This document shows positions 1-9,478 of a stretch of DNA of 19,602 nt, piece after piece; the first letter of the stretch is position 1, and each line of letters opens with the position of its first letter. The DNA is taken from contig CAYZSE010000054.1 of assembly GCA_964481035.1 (NCBI GenBank), forward strand, positions 1-19,602. The letters are read 5' to 3'. The notes under the pieces were generated by a model. The model saw nothing but the letters and a program-made list of their open reading frames with translations, was not told where the DNA came from and ran no database searches. The position numbers and the translations under genes were made by a program. The stretch is from JAAAPF01 sp964481035 (lineage in GTDB: Bacteria > Pseudomonadota > Alphaproteobacteria > Geminicoccales > Geminicoccaceae).

Positions 1-25
1 CGATGAACGGCGAGGAGTATCCACG

Positions 26-1918
26 ATGGACAGCATCCGCGTGACGGATCCCCGCATCAAGTTTGGCCTGCCGCCGCATGTCGCGGCGATCATCGAGGCG
101 GCGCCGGCTCTGACGGTGGCCGAGACGCGCGAGGAGCTGCTCGAGATGGCCTGCGGCGGGCCGGGCTGCGATCACTTCGAGGTCGGCTACGACACGCCGG
201 GGCGCGGGTACGTGGTCGAGGCGACGGTGACCCGCTGCCGCAACGGCGCCGCCGTCAACTACCCCGACAGCTACATGCGGCGGCGCGACCCCGACAGCAT
301 GGTCGTCGCCGACGACGCACCTTCGGACAAGCCGCGCTTCGAGGAGCGCTTCGGCGTGCCCTTCACCGACGCGCGCGGGCAGATCCTCGACTGGCTCAAG
401 ACCCAAGAGCTCATCCTCGTGCCCTTCCGCTCGGGCCACGCCCAGCACGGCTACGACAGCCTGTTCATCGGCCCGGCGAACGCCGGCTTCTTCGCCGGCG
501 GCCTCGCCGACCTGCAGGGCCAGGTCGCCGGCGACGCGCTCGGCGAGGACTTCCACCCCCAGGCCTTCATCTTCCTGGCACCGCCCTTCCGCCACACGCT
601 GTGCCAAGGCCGGCAGGTCGTCGTCCACGACCGGCACGAGGGCCTGCACGAGATCTTCTCGCTCAACCTCTATCCCGGGCCGAGCGCCAAGAAGGGCGTC
701 TACGGCATCCTCTTGAACATCGGCGAGAAGGAGGGCTGGGTCACCAACCACGCCTCGACCGTGCAGGTCGTCACCCCCTACGACTACACCTTCACGATCA
801 TGCACGAGGGGGCGTCGGGCGGCGGCAAGAGCGAGATGCTCGAATACCCGCACCGCGAGCACGACGGCCGCCTCAGGCTCGGCACCAACGTCGAGACCGG
901 CGAGGTGCGCCACCTCGTCCTGCCGCACGCCTGCCAATTGCATCCCGTCACCGACGACATGGCGCAATCCCAGCCCGAACTGCAGCGGCCGGGCGGCAAG
1001 CTCGTCACCATGGACGCCGAGAATGCCTGGTTCGTGCGCGTCGACCACATCAAGCACTACGGCACCGATCCGCACCTCGAGCGCGTCTGCACGGCGCCCT
1101 CGAAGCCGCTGATCTTCATCAACCTCGACGGCGTGGCGAACGCGACCTGCCTGATCTGGGAGCACACGATGGACGCGCCGGGCAAGCCGTGCCCGAACCC
1201 GCGCCTGATCCTGCCGCGCGACCAGGTGCCGAACATCCAGAACGAGCCGGTCGAGATCGACATCCGCACGCTGGGCATCCGCACCCCGCCCTGCACCCGG
1301 GCCAGCCCGAGCTACGGCATCTTCGGCATGATGCACATCCTGCCGCCGGCCTTGGGCTGGCTCTGGCGCCTCGCGGCACCGCGCGGCCACGCCAACCCGA
1401 GCATCGTCGACACCGAGGGCCTCGGCAGCGAGGGCGTGGGCTCGTTCTGGCCCTTCGCCACCGGCCGCGTCGTCGACTTCGCCAACATCATGCTGCACCA
1501 GATCCGCGACACCCCCGAGACCGACTTCGCCATCTTCCCCAACTGCCACATCGGCGCCTGGCAGGTCGGCTTCATGCCGCAGTGGATCGGCCGCGAGTAC
1601 CTCGCCCGGCGCGGCGGTGCCCGCTTCAAGCGCGGCCAGCTGCAGCGCGCCGACACCCCGCTCCTCGGCTACGTGCTCTTGCAGATGCACGTCGAGGGCG
1701 CCAACATCCCGGACTGGTTCTTGCGGGTGAATCACCAGCCCGAGGTCGGTGACGAGGCCTATCAGGCCGGCGCCGAGCAGCTCAAGGCGTTCTTCCGGCG
1801 CGAGCTCGAGCCGATCCGCCGCGATCCCCGCCTCGATCCGCTCGGCAAGCGGATCATCGACGTCTTCTACGACGGCGGCAGCCAGGGCCAGTTCAAGAAC
1901 GTGTGGGACGCCGCCTGA
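26..1918 (+). CDS. DUF4914-like protein with HprK/PEPCK-type P-loop
   Basis: This is a 630-residue soluble protein with no signal peptide or membrane segment. I recognise it as probably a DUF4914 family member, whose function is unknown. Residues 261-271 (EGASGGGKSEM) form a Walker A loop very like the GxSGxGKSE loop of HPr kinase and the GxSGTGKT loop of ATP-dependent PEP carboxykinase. A second acidic stretch at 329-342, containing DAENAW, resembles the kinase-2 DDEHxW segment of PEP carboxykinase. A nucleotide-dependent kinase or carboxykinase-like fold is therefore inferred, and the substrate is unknown. The start is supported by AGGAG at 13-17, eight bases before the ATG. The gene is GC-rich like its surroundings and stands alone on the plus strand. 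A GC-rich hairpin at about 1934-1957 follows it, without a T-tract. I am confident that it is a real gene and less so of the family name. Confidence 0.8.
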   Translation: MDSIRVTDPRIKFGLPPHVAAIIEAAPALTVAETREELLEMACGGPGCDHFEVGYDTPGRGYVVEATVTRCRNGAAVNYPDSYMRRRDPDSMVVADDAPSDKPRFEERFGVPFTDARGQILDWLKTQELILVPFRSGHAQHGYDSLFIGPANAGFFAGGLADLQGQVAGDALGEDFHPQAFIFLAPPFRHTLCQGRQVVVHDRHEGLHEIFSLNLYPGPSAKKGVYGILLNIGEKEGWVTNHASTVQVVTPYDYTFTIMHEGASGGGKSEMLEYPHREHDGRLRLGTNVETGEVRHLVLPHACQLHPVTDDMAQSQPELQRPGGKLVTMDAENAWFVRVDHIKHYGTDPHLERVCTAPSKPLIFINLDGVANATCLIWEHTMDAPGKPCPNPRLILPRDQVPNIQNEPVEIDIRTLGIRTPPCTRASPSYGIFGMMHILPPALGWLWRLAAPRGHANPSIVDTEGLGSEGVGSFWPFATGRVVDFANIMLHQIRDTPETDFAIFPNCHIGAWQVGFMPQWIGREYLARRGGARFKRGQLQRADTPLLGYVLLQMHVEGANIPDWFLRVNHQPEVGDEAYQAGAEQLKAFFRRELEPIRRDPRLDPLGKRIIDVFYDGGSQGQFKNVWDAA

Positions 1919-1991
1919 CCGACCCTGGCGCGCGGCGGCGTCGGGGACGGCGCCGCCCGCCGGCGGAGCGGCTCGGGTGCAACGTGCTCCT

Positions 1992-2171
1992 ACCACCAGC
2001 GACGCCGGCTCGAAGGCTGTCTCCTTCGACGGCCCCCTGCCCTCGGTCCAGTCGCCCCAGGGCCTCGGCGAGCGCGTCCTTCTCGGCCTCCCCCACTGCG
2101 ACCCGACCATCAACTTCCACGACGCCTTCACGGTCGTCCGCGCCGGCGCGGTGGTAGGAACTGGCCGGTGA
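1992..2171 (+). pseudogene. Remnant of D-threonine aldolase/D-serine dehydratase-like (DSD1) enzyme, C-terminal end
   Basis: The frame beginning at 1992 reads about 59 residues to a TGA at 2169-2171 and has no plausible start. It contains DAGSKAVSFDG (2001-2033), matching the VDAGxKAxSxD strand of the DSD1 alanine-racemase-fold family. It also contains LPHCDPTINFHD (2088-2123), matching the family's C-terminal zinc-binding PxHxCPTVNLxD / GHCDPTVNLHD box. The stretch normally lying between them, including the GDEHG segment, is shortened, and the catalytic N-terminal barrel is absent. It therefore looks like a decayed gene end. The basis is motif resemblance only. The reading frame is open but cannot encode an active enzyme. 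It fills most of the gap between the DUF4914-like gene and the AT-rich HEPN-like gene. Confidence 0.5.
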
Positions 2172-2218
2172 CGGCGCGGGGCCGGGCGGATTGAAGGACA
2201 ACCACCAACGGTACGCAG

Positions 2219-2743
2219 TCAACGCGCATTGGGCGGCACAAGTTTCCGCCATTGATCTCGACCAAACTTCTCCAGCTCATCCCAATCTGGAGCTAGCGGG
2301 CCTTGAAAATACTCTTTATGGTTTTGCCGAAGTTGCTCAAACGTATATGACGCAGTACTTTGAATTACATCAAGTTTGGGAGGAGCGGCATCATCATCTT
2401 GATCAAGATGAGATAAGAATTTATCTCGATAGCGCTTTACACTAGCCAAAAATTCCGGATCTTTATGCACTTTGCTATCGATCTCCGTGATCGCCTCGGC
2501 CGGCAGGCTCAGTCTAGTGTAGTAATGTTTTTCTTTTTTTGACGAGAAGACCTTGCACCACTCTAGAATGGCGATGTCTAAGAAGTTATTCTTGGTGTGA
2601 ACGAGAAACTCCGATCGCCAACCCTGTCGATCAAATTGCGGCGCTGCTCGGTAATAGATTACGTTACTCACGCAATAACAACAAATACGGGCAGCGCGAC
2701 GCACTCTATTACGTTCTGGAAAATGGCAGTCGGCGGAAGGCAT
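2219..2743 (-). CDS. Small HEPN-like protein, probably horizontally acquired
   Basis: The product is 174 residues from the ATG at 2743. A GTG at 2782 (187 residues) is in frame and overlaps the parB stop codon. Neither start has a strong ribosome binding site. The middle reads FLVHTKNNFLDIAILEWCKVF (about 46-66) and is followed by KRYRDKFLSH (103-112). The latter contains R-x5-H (R106, H112), the RNase signature spacing of HEPN domains. Similar short proteins with a NNFxDIxxLEWCKxF helix are scattered in bacteria without assigned roles. Five sequence lines inside the gene average about 44% GC by hand count, against roughly 70% around it, which suggests recent acquisition. It could be a toxin, a defence nuclease or a non-catalytic HEPN protein. 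No partner antitoxin or nucleotidyltransferase is adjacent. Confidence 0.7.
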   Translation of the reverse strand: MPSADCHFPERNRVRRAARICCYCVSNVIYYRAAPQFDRQGWRSEFLVHTKNNFLDIAILEWCKVFSSKKEKHYYTRLSLPAEAITEIDSKVHKDPEFLASVKRYRDKFLSHLDQDDDAAPPKLDVIQSTASYTFEQLRQNHKEYFQGPLAPDWDELEKFGRDQWRKLVPPNAR

Positions 2744-2778
2744 TAAAGCCCCAAGAAGTAGTGATTTGACACGCGAGT

Positions 2779-3615
2779 TCACCCCAGCCGCGCCAGCAAC
2801 CCTTCCAGCTGCTCGAGCGAGCTGTAGCTGATGAGGAGGCGCCCGCCCGCGCCCTTGGTCTTGAGCTCGACCTTGAGGCCGAGCTGGGCGGTGAGCCGAT
2901 GCTGCAGCTCGGCGACGTCGGGATCGGGCTCGCGCGGCGGTCGCGGCCCGCCGAGCTTGCCCTCGGCCTTCACCAGCGCCTCGGTCTGGCGGACGTTGAG
3001 GCCCCGGTCGATGACGATCTGGGCCAGCGCCTCGGGCTGGCGGGCCACCATCAGGGCCCGGACGTGGCCGACGGTGAGATCGCCCTGGTCGAGCCACGAC
3101 TGCAGCGCCAGCGACATGTGGGTGAGGCGCAGGAGGTTGGCGATGTGCGGCCGGCTCTTGCCGACCCGCTCGGCCAACGCCTCCTGTGTGTAGCCGTGCT
3201 CGTCGATCAGCTGGCGGTAGCCGTAGGCCTCCTCGAGCGGCGACAGGTCGGCCCGCTGGACGTTCTCGAGAAGCGCCAGCTCCAGCGCCTCGCCCGGGCC
3301 GAGCTGCCTGACGACGACCGGCACCTCGGCGAGACCGGCGAGCTGGGCCGCCCGCCATCGCCGCTCGCCGGCCACGATCTCGTAGGCCTCGCCGAAGTCG
3401 TCGAGCGGGCGGACCAGCAGCGGCTGTAGGATGCCGTTGGTGCGGATCGACTGGGCCAGCGCCGCGATCTGGTCCTCGGGAAAGGTGCGCCGCGGCTGGA
3501 AGGCGGCCGCCTTGAGGAGCTCGATCGGCAGCCGCCGGGTCTCCTCGCCCTCGGGCCCGGCGCTATCGGCCAAGAGCGCCTCCAGGCCGCGGCCGAGCCC
3601 GCGCTTGGTGCTCAT
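2779..3615 (-). CDS. parB: Chromosome-partitioning protein ParB
   Basis: ParB is the parS-binding CTPase clamp that loads onto origin-proximal DNA and stimulates ParA. The 278 residues cover the whole family layout. MSTKRGLGRGLEALL at the N-terminus is the ParA-interacting tail. GERRWRA (83-89) is the arginine-rich CTP-binding and spreading motif. LLENVQRADLSPLEEA (115-130) is the second nucleotide-binding motif. A helix-turn-helix lies around 141-163 (GYTQEALAERVGKSRPHIAN), and the C-terminal dimerisation domain ends at LLARLG. Its ATG overlaps the parA stop as ATGA, which implies translational coupling. Two matching parS palindromes are present in the window at 9427-9440 and 9464-9477. Confidence 0.98.
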   Translation of the reverse strand: MSTKRGLGRGLEALLADSAGPEGEETRRLPIELLKAAAFQPRRTFPEDQIAALAQSIRTNGILQPLLVRPLDDFGEAYEIVAGERRWRAAQLAGLAEVPVVVRQLGPGEALELALLENVQRADLSPLEEAYGYRQLIDEHGYTQEALAERVGKSRPHIANLLRLTHMSLALQSWLDQGDLTVGHVRALMVARQPEALAQIVIDRGLNVRQTEALVKAEGKLGGPRPPREPDPDVAELQHRLTAQLGLKVELKTKGAGGRLLISYSSLEQLEGLLARLG

Positions 3616-4424
3616 GCCGCGCGCCTCCGGTCGGGCCCGCCCTGCCGCGCGAGGTACTCGCGGGCGAGATGGGCGTAGGCGATGGCGCCGGCGCATTGCA
3701 GGTCGTAGCGCTGCACCGGCTGGCCGAAGGACGGCGCCTCCGAGACGCGGACGTTCCGCGGGATCACGGTCTCGAACACGCGGGCCCCCATGAAGCTGCG
3801 CACGTCCGCCGCGACCTGGTCCGAGAGGTTGTTGCGGCGGTCGTACATGGTGAGCACGATCCCTTCGATCTTGAGCTTCGGGTTGCTCGTCCGCCGCACG
3901 CGGTCGACCGTGCGCACGATCATCGACAGCCCCTCGAGGGCGAAGAACTCGCACTGCATCGGGATGAGCACGCCGTCGGCGGCGGCGAGCGCGTTGACGG
4001 TGAGCACGCCCAAGGACGGCGGGCAGTCGACGAGGACGAGATCGTAGCCCGTGCGCACCCCGGCGAGCGCCCGGCCGAGCCGCTGGTTGCGCTCGGCATC
4101 CTGGGCGAGCTCGACCTCGGCAGCGGAAAGATCGACCACCGAGGGCAGCACGTCGAGGCCGGCGATCGCCGTTTCCTGCACGGCCGAACCCGCATCGGTG
4201 CGGCCGAGGAGCACATCGTAGAGGCTCACCCGCCGCTGCGCCTGGGTCAGGCCCAGGTGGGTCGTCGCGTTGCCCTGGGGGTCGATGTCGACCAGCAGCA
4301 CCCGCCGCTTGGCGTCGGCGAGCGCCGCGCCGAGGTTGACGGCGGTGGTGGTCTTGCCGACCCCGCCCTTCTGGTTGGCCACGGCGACGAGGCGACCGCC
4401 GGGCTCAGGCTCGCTTGCGGGCAT
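3612..4424 (-). CDS. parA: Chromosome-partitioning ATPase ParA (Soj-like)
   Basis: ParA is the Walker-type ATPase that forms a nucleoid-bound gradient and moves ParB–parS complexes to the pole. The 270-residue protein has the deviant Walker A motif KGGVGKTT (19-26), Walker A' VDIDPQGN (45-52) and Walker B LVLVDCPPS (129-137). It has the usual chromosomal ParA length and no N-terminal helix-turn-helix domain, unlike plasmid type Ia ParA. Its start lies 20 bases inside the end of rsmG and its stop overlaps parB, so it sits in the middle of a coupled run. The start is the first Met, about ten residues before the beta-strand leading to the P-loop, as is common for the family. Confidence 0.98.
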   Translation of the reverse strand: MPASEPEPGGRLVAVANQKGGVGKTTTAVNLGAALADAKRRVLLVDIDPQGNATTHLGLTQAQRRVSLYDVLLGRTDAGSAVQETAIAGLDVLPSVVDLSAAEVELAQDAERNQRLGRALAGVRTGYDLVLVDCPPSLGVLTVNALAAADGVLIPMQCEFFALEGLSMIVRTVDRVRRTSNPKLKIEGIVLTMYDRRNNLSDQVAADVRSFMGARVFETVIPRNVRVSEAPSFGQPVQRYDLQCAGAIAYAHLAREYLARQGGPDRRRAA

Positions 4425-5027
4425 GGATGTCGCGGAGCTCCAACAGCACGCCTTCCGGGTGGCTGAGACTGGGATGACGCTCGACCTTCATCTTCCAGCC
4501 GTGCGCCGCCTCGGTCAATTCCGCATCGGCCCTGCCACCCTTCAAAAAGAAGGCAACGCTGTGCCGCCCGAGAAAACCGCGACCCAGACGCAACAGCTCC
4601 GCGACCGGGGCGAGCGCACGCGCGGTCACGACGTCGACCGGCGTCTGGCGCATGATTTCCAGCCGCTCGGCCCGCACCGTGACGGGCGTGCCGGTCGCCT
4701 CGGCGACGGCCTCGAGGAAGGCGCACTTTTTCTGCGTGGCCTCGACCAGCGCCACCTCGGACACGCCCAAGATCGCCAGCACGAGGCCCGGAAAGCCGGC
4801 ACCCGCCCCCATGTCGACGAGGGTCCGCGCGCCGGCCGGCAGATGCGGCCAGATTTGCGCCGAATCGAGGACGTGCCGGCGCCAGGGGTCGGCGAGGGTC
4901 GAGCGGCCGACGAGGTTCATTCGCGGCTGCCATTGGCCGAGGAGCTCGATGTAGGTCTGGAGCCGCCGCCGCACGTCGTCGTCGAAGCCGATCTGCGCTT
5001 GGACCTCCGCGGCCGTGAGCGGGGCCG

Positions 5028-5031
<4 letters not shown>
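4405..5031 (-). CDS. rsmG: 16S rRNA (guanine-N7) methyltransferase RsmG
   Basis: RsmG (GidB) methylates N7 of G527 (E. coli numbering) in 16S rRNA using S-adenosylmethionine. The 208 residues from the GTG at 5031 match the usual length. NLVGRSTLADPWRRHVLDSAQ (about 39-58) is the conserved N-terminal block. VDMGAGAGFPG (72-82) is the SAM-binding glycine loop. VTARALAPVAELL (about 134-146) is the conserved catalytic-face segment. The open frame continues far upstream but only as an antisense-type shadow of mnmG. The GTG overlaps the mnmG TGA as GTGA, giving a coupled start at the correct N-terminus. Its 3' end overlaps parA by 20 bases. Confidence 0.96.
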
Positions 5032-6881
<1,850 letters not shown>

Positions 6882-6951
6882 GCTCGGCTAGATGCGGCGG
6901 GCGTGGCACGCCGTCAACCGAGACGCTATCAGGAGTGCGGAGGGAACCAGC

Positions 6952-9459
6952 ATGACCACCGCACTGCTGACGACCATCGCGGGCTTCGCCCTTGTGCTTC
7001 TGACCGTGGCGCTGGTGCCGCTCGTGGCTGCCCGGTTGCGGCTGCCCGCGGCGACGCTGCAGGCGAGCGTCGGGCTCGTTCTCGGCATGGTCGCTCTGCT
7101 GGTGCCCGAGACCGGGCACCCGCCGCTGGCCGAAAGCCTGCTGCAACCGCTGGACGCTCTCGAACGGACCCTGGCGGCGCTCGGCGCCCAGGGGGTGCTC
7201 GCCATCTTTCTGCCGCCGTTGCTGTTCGATGCCGCGCTGCGGGTCGACACCCGCCAGCTCATGGCCGACCTCGCGCCGGTGCTGGTGCTGGCGGTCGTGG
7301 CGGTGCTCTTGACGACGGCAACGGTAGCCGCGGGCGTGGTCGCCGTGACGGACCTTCCTTGGCTCTGGGCCGTGCTCCTCGGCGCGCTGGTGGCGACGAC
7401 GGACCCTTCCGCGGTACTGGGGGCGTTCCGCGAGGTCGGCGCGCCGCGCCGTCTCCAGTCGCTGGTGGAAGGCGAGAGCCTCCTCAACGACGCGGCGGCG
7501 ATCGTTCTCTTCGCCGCGGTGGTCGACGTGCTCGCCGGCTCGGCGCCGCTCGCCGCCACGGAGATGGGGCGCGACTTCCTCCTCACCTTCATGGGGGGCG
7601 GCGCTGTGGGCGGCGCGCTGGGCTGGCTCGCCGGCCGCGTCGTCGCGCGTCTGCGCGAGGCGCCGGACGTCGCGATCACCGTCAGCCTCGCGCTGCCCTA
7701 TCTCGCCTTCGCCGGCGCCGAGCTTCACCTCGGGGTCTCGGGCGTGGTCGCGGTCGTGGTCGCCGGGCTCGCGCTCGGCAAGGCCCTCGACGAGAGCGTC
7801 GCGCCGGCCCTGTCGGCGCAGGTCATGCAGCTCTGGTCCCAGCTGGCCAACTGGTCCGGCGCCTTCATCGTCATCGGCGCGACGCTGCTGATCCCGGTGA
7901 CGCTGCGGTTCGAGGCATTCGAGGTCGATGCGCTGCTGGCGGTGGTGCTGGGGTGTTTTCTAGCGCGCGGCGTGGTGGTGAGCGGCCTGCTGCCGGCCTT
8001 GACGGCGGCCGGGCTCGCCGCCCCCGTCCACCGCCCTTTTCGGGTTGCCATGCTCTGGGGCGGGCTGCGCGGGGCGGTGACGGTGGCACTGGCCCTGACC
8101 ATCGCGGCCGATGCGACGCTGCCGCTCGCCCTGCGGGAGAAGGTGGCGCTGCTGGCCTGCGCGTTGGTCCTCATCACCCTGTTCGTGCAGGCGCCGACCT
8201 TGCCGGCGCTGCTCCGAGCGCTCGGGCTGGGCGGCTTGTCGCGGCTCGACGCGGTGCTGCGGGACCGCGCGAGCCGAGCGGTCGGCGCGCGCTTGGCCGA
8301 GCGCGTCACATCGTTGCGGGTCGAGCTCGGCCTCGATGTTCCGGACGTCGGCGACATGGCGCTCGCCGCACCTCGGCCCGCGCCGGAGACCGATCGGCGG
8401 GACCGGATCGTCGCCGCGTTGGCGAGCATCAGCGAGCGCGAGGCTGAGCACTATCGGGAGCACTATGACGAGGGGATCGTCGGGCCGAGGATCGCGCCGG
8501 CCTTGCTGCGCGGCCCGCGCCTGCTGACGGAGGCGCTGCGGGCACGCGGCCTCGCGGCCTATGCCACCGCGGCGAAGCAGGAGCTCGCCTATGGTCGAGG
8601 GCTTCGGCTCGCGCTCACCGTCTACCGAAGGCTGGGCTGGCGGCGGCCAGTCTCGCGGGCCTTGGCACTGCGCTACGAGTTGGTCTTGATCCGGCGCGCG
8701 GTGCTCATCCGGCTTCGCCGCACCGCGGTCGACGAGCTCGCCACCATCATCGACGCAGACGCGGCCACGCGCGTCGATACGCTGCTCGACGCCCGGCTGG
8801 TCGGCCACCAGACGGCGCTGGAGGGCCTTCGGCGGCAATATCCCGCCTACGCGCGCGAGCTGGAGGGCCGGTTCCTCCGGCGCGCGGCCCTGCGCCTCGA
8901 GGCCCTGGCCTACCGCGAACTCTACCAGGACGGGCTGCTAAGCGGCGCTGCCTACGGCGATCTCCGGCGCCGGGTGCAACGCGTGGTGCGGCGAACGGAG
9001 CCGTTGCCGACGATCGACCTGCGGGTCGACCGCGCCGCGCTGCTCGACCGCGTCGCCCTCTTCAGCGAGCTCGATGCGGCAACGCGGCGGCGCTTGCGGC
9101 GGGCGCTGCGGCCAGGGCTCGCCGTTCCCGGCGATCGCCTCATTCGCCGGGGCGAAGCCGGCGACGCGCTCTACCTGATCGCCGACGGGGCGGTGTCGGT
9201 GCGATGGCCCGACGGACGCCGGACGCTCGGCACGGGCGACATCTTCGGCGAGGCCGCGCTCGTGACCCGGGAGCGGCGCACCGCCGACGTGGTGGCGTTG
9301 ACCTACGTTCGCTATCTTCGCCTCGCCCGCGACGATTTCCTGCGGCTCGCCTGGCCGAACGAGGCCCTGCGCAGCGCGGTGGCGGCACTCGCGGAGCAGC
9401 GCGCGCAGGAGAGGAGGCAGGCCGCTGTTTCACGTGAAACCGATGCGGCATCGCCTTAG
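6952..9459 (+). CDS. CPA1-family Na+/H+ antiporter with C-terminal cyclic-nucleotide-binding domain
   Basis: The product is 835 residues. Residues 1-415 are a multi-helix CPA1 (NhaP/NHE-like) exchanger with the TTDPSAV segment (149-155), GESLLNDAAAI (174-184) and WGGLRGAV (369-376). Residues about 430-690 are an arginine-rich, mostly helical cytoplasmic region that I cannot name. Residues about 695-800 form a CNBD/Crp-like domain. Its phosphate-binding cassette reads FGEAALVTRERRTADV, with G766-E767 and R776-T777-A778 in the positions that contact cyclic nucleotide. This architecture resembles SOS1-type and sperm-NHE exchangers, so cAMP- or cGMP-gated proton/cation exchange at the inner membrane is inferred. 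The start at 6952 has GGAGGG at 6939-6944. An in-frame ATG at 6892 lacks a good site. The gene is inserted, in opposite orientation, between mnmG and mnmE, and its last codons (825-830) contain a parS site. Confidence 0.9.
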   Translation: MTTALLTTIAGFALVLLTVALVPLVAARLRLPAATLQASVGLVLGMVALLVPETGHPPLAESLLQPLDALERTLAALGAQGVLAIFLPPLLFDAALRVDTRQLMADLAPVLVLAVVAVLLTTATVAAGVVAVTDLPWLWAVLLGALVATTDPSAVLGAFREVGAPRRLQSLVEGESLLNDAAAIVLFAAVVDVLAGSAPLAATEMGRDFLLTFMGGGAVGGALGWLAGRVVARLREAPDVAITVSLALPYLAFAGAELHLGVSGVVAVVVAGLALGKALDESVAPALSAQVMQLWSQLANWSGAFIVIGATLLIPVTLRFEAFEVDALLAVVLGCFLARGVVVSGLLPALTAAGLAAPVHRPFRVAMLWGGLRGAVTVALALTIAADATLPLALREKVALLACALVLITLFVQAPTLPALLRALGLGGLSRLDAVLRDRASRAVGARLAERVTSLRVELGLDVPDVGDMALAAPRPAPETDRRDRIVAALASISEREAEHYREHYDEGIVGPRIAPALLRGPRLLTEALRARGLAAYATAAKQELAYGRGLRLALTVYRRLGWRRPVSRALALRYELVLIRRAVLIRLRRTAVDELATIIDADAATRVDTLLDARLVGHQTALEGLRRQYPAYARELEGRFLRRAALRLEALAYRELYQDGLLSGAAYGDLRRRVQRVVRRTEPLPTIDLRVDRAALLDRVALFSELDAATRRRLRRALRPGLAVPGDRLIRRGEAGDALYLIADGAVSVRWPDGRRTLGTGDIFGEAALVTRERRTADVVALTYVRYLRLARDDFLRLAWPNEALRSAVAALAEQRAQERRQAAVSRETDAASP
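9427..9440. promoter_or_regulatory. parS: parS centromere site 1 (inside antiporter 3' end)
   Basis: GTTTCACGTGAAAC is a perfect 14-base palindrome and matches the core of the canonical TGTTTCACGTGAAACA ParB site. A T at 9426 extends the left side, but the right flank is C instead of A. The site lies inside the reading frame of the antiporter and encodes the residues VSRET near its C-terminus. ParB encoded at 2779-3615 is the expected ligand. Confidence 0.95.
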
Positions 9460-9463
9460 CTCC

Positions 9464-9477
9464 GTTTCACGTGAAAC
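9464..9477. promoter_or_regulatory. parS: parS centromere site 2 (abutting mnmE stop)
   Basis: This is a second perfect GTTTCACGTGAAAC palindrome. An A at 9478 matches the extended consensus on the right, while the left flank is C. It lies between the antiporter stop (9457-9459) and the mnmE stop codon (9479-9481), one base from the latter. Its centre is 37 bases from that of the first site, about three and a half helical turns. Confidence 0.95.
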
Positions 9478-9478
9478 A

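Noticed and set aside
1934..1957. GC-rich hairpin after the DUF4914-like gene as an intrinsic terminator
   Set aside because: The stem GGCGGCG/CGCCGCC is present but the loop is irregular and no T-tract follows. In DNA this GC-rich such hairpins are common by chance.
2191..2769. Plus-strand frames 2191-2445 and 2539-2769 in the AT-rich patch
   Set aside because: They are opposite the HEPN-like gene, whose minus-strand frame carries recognisable conserved residues. Neither plus frame resembles a known protein.
9427..9477. The two palindromes as a bidirectional terminator between converging genes
   Set aside because: The sequences are exact ParB-site cores, the inverted repeats have no loop, and no T-runs follow, so parS is the better explanation.
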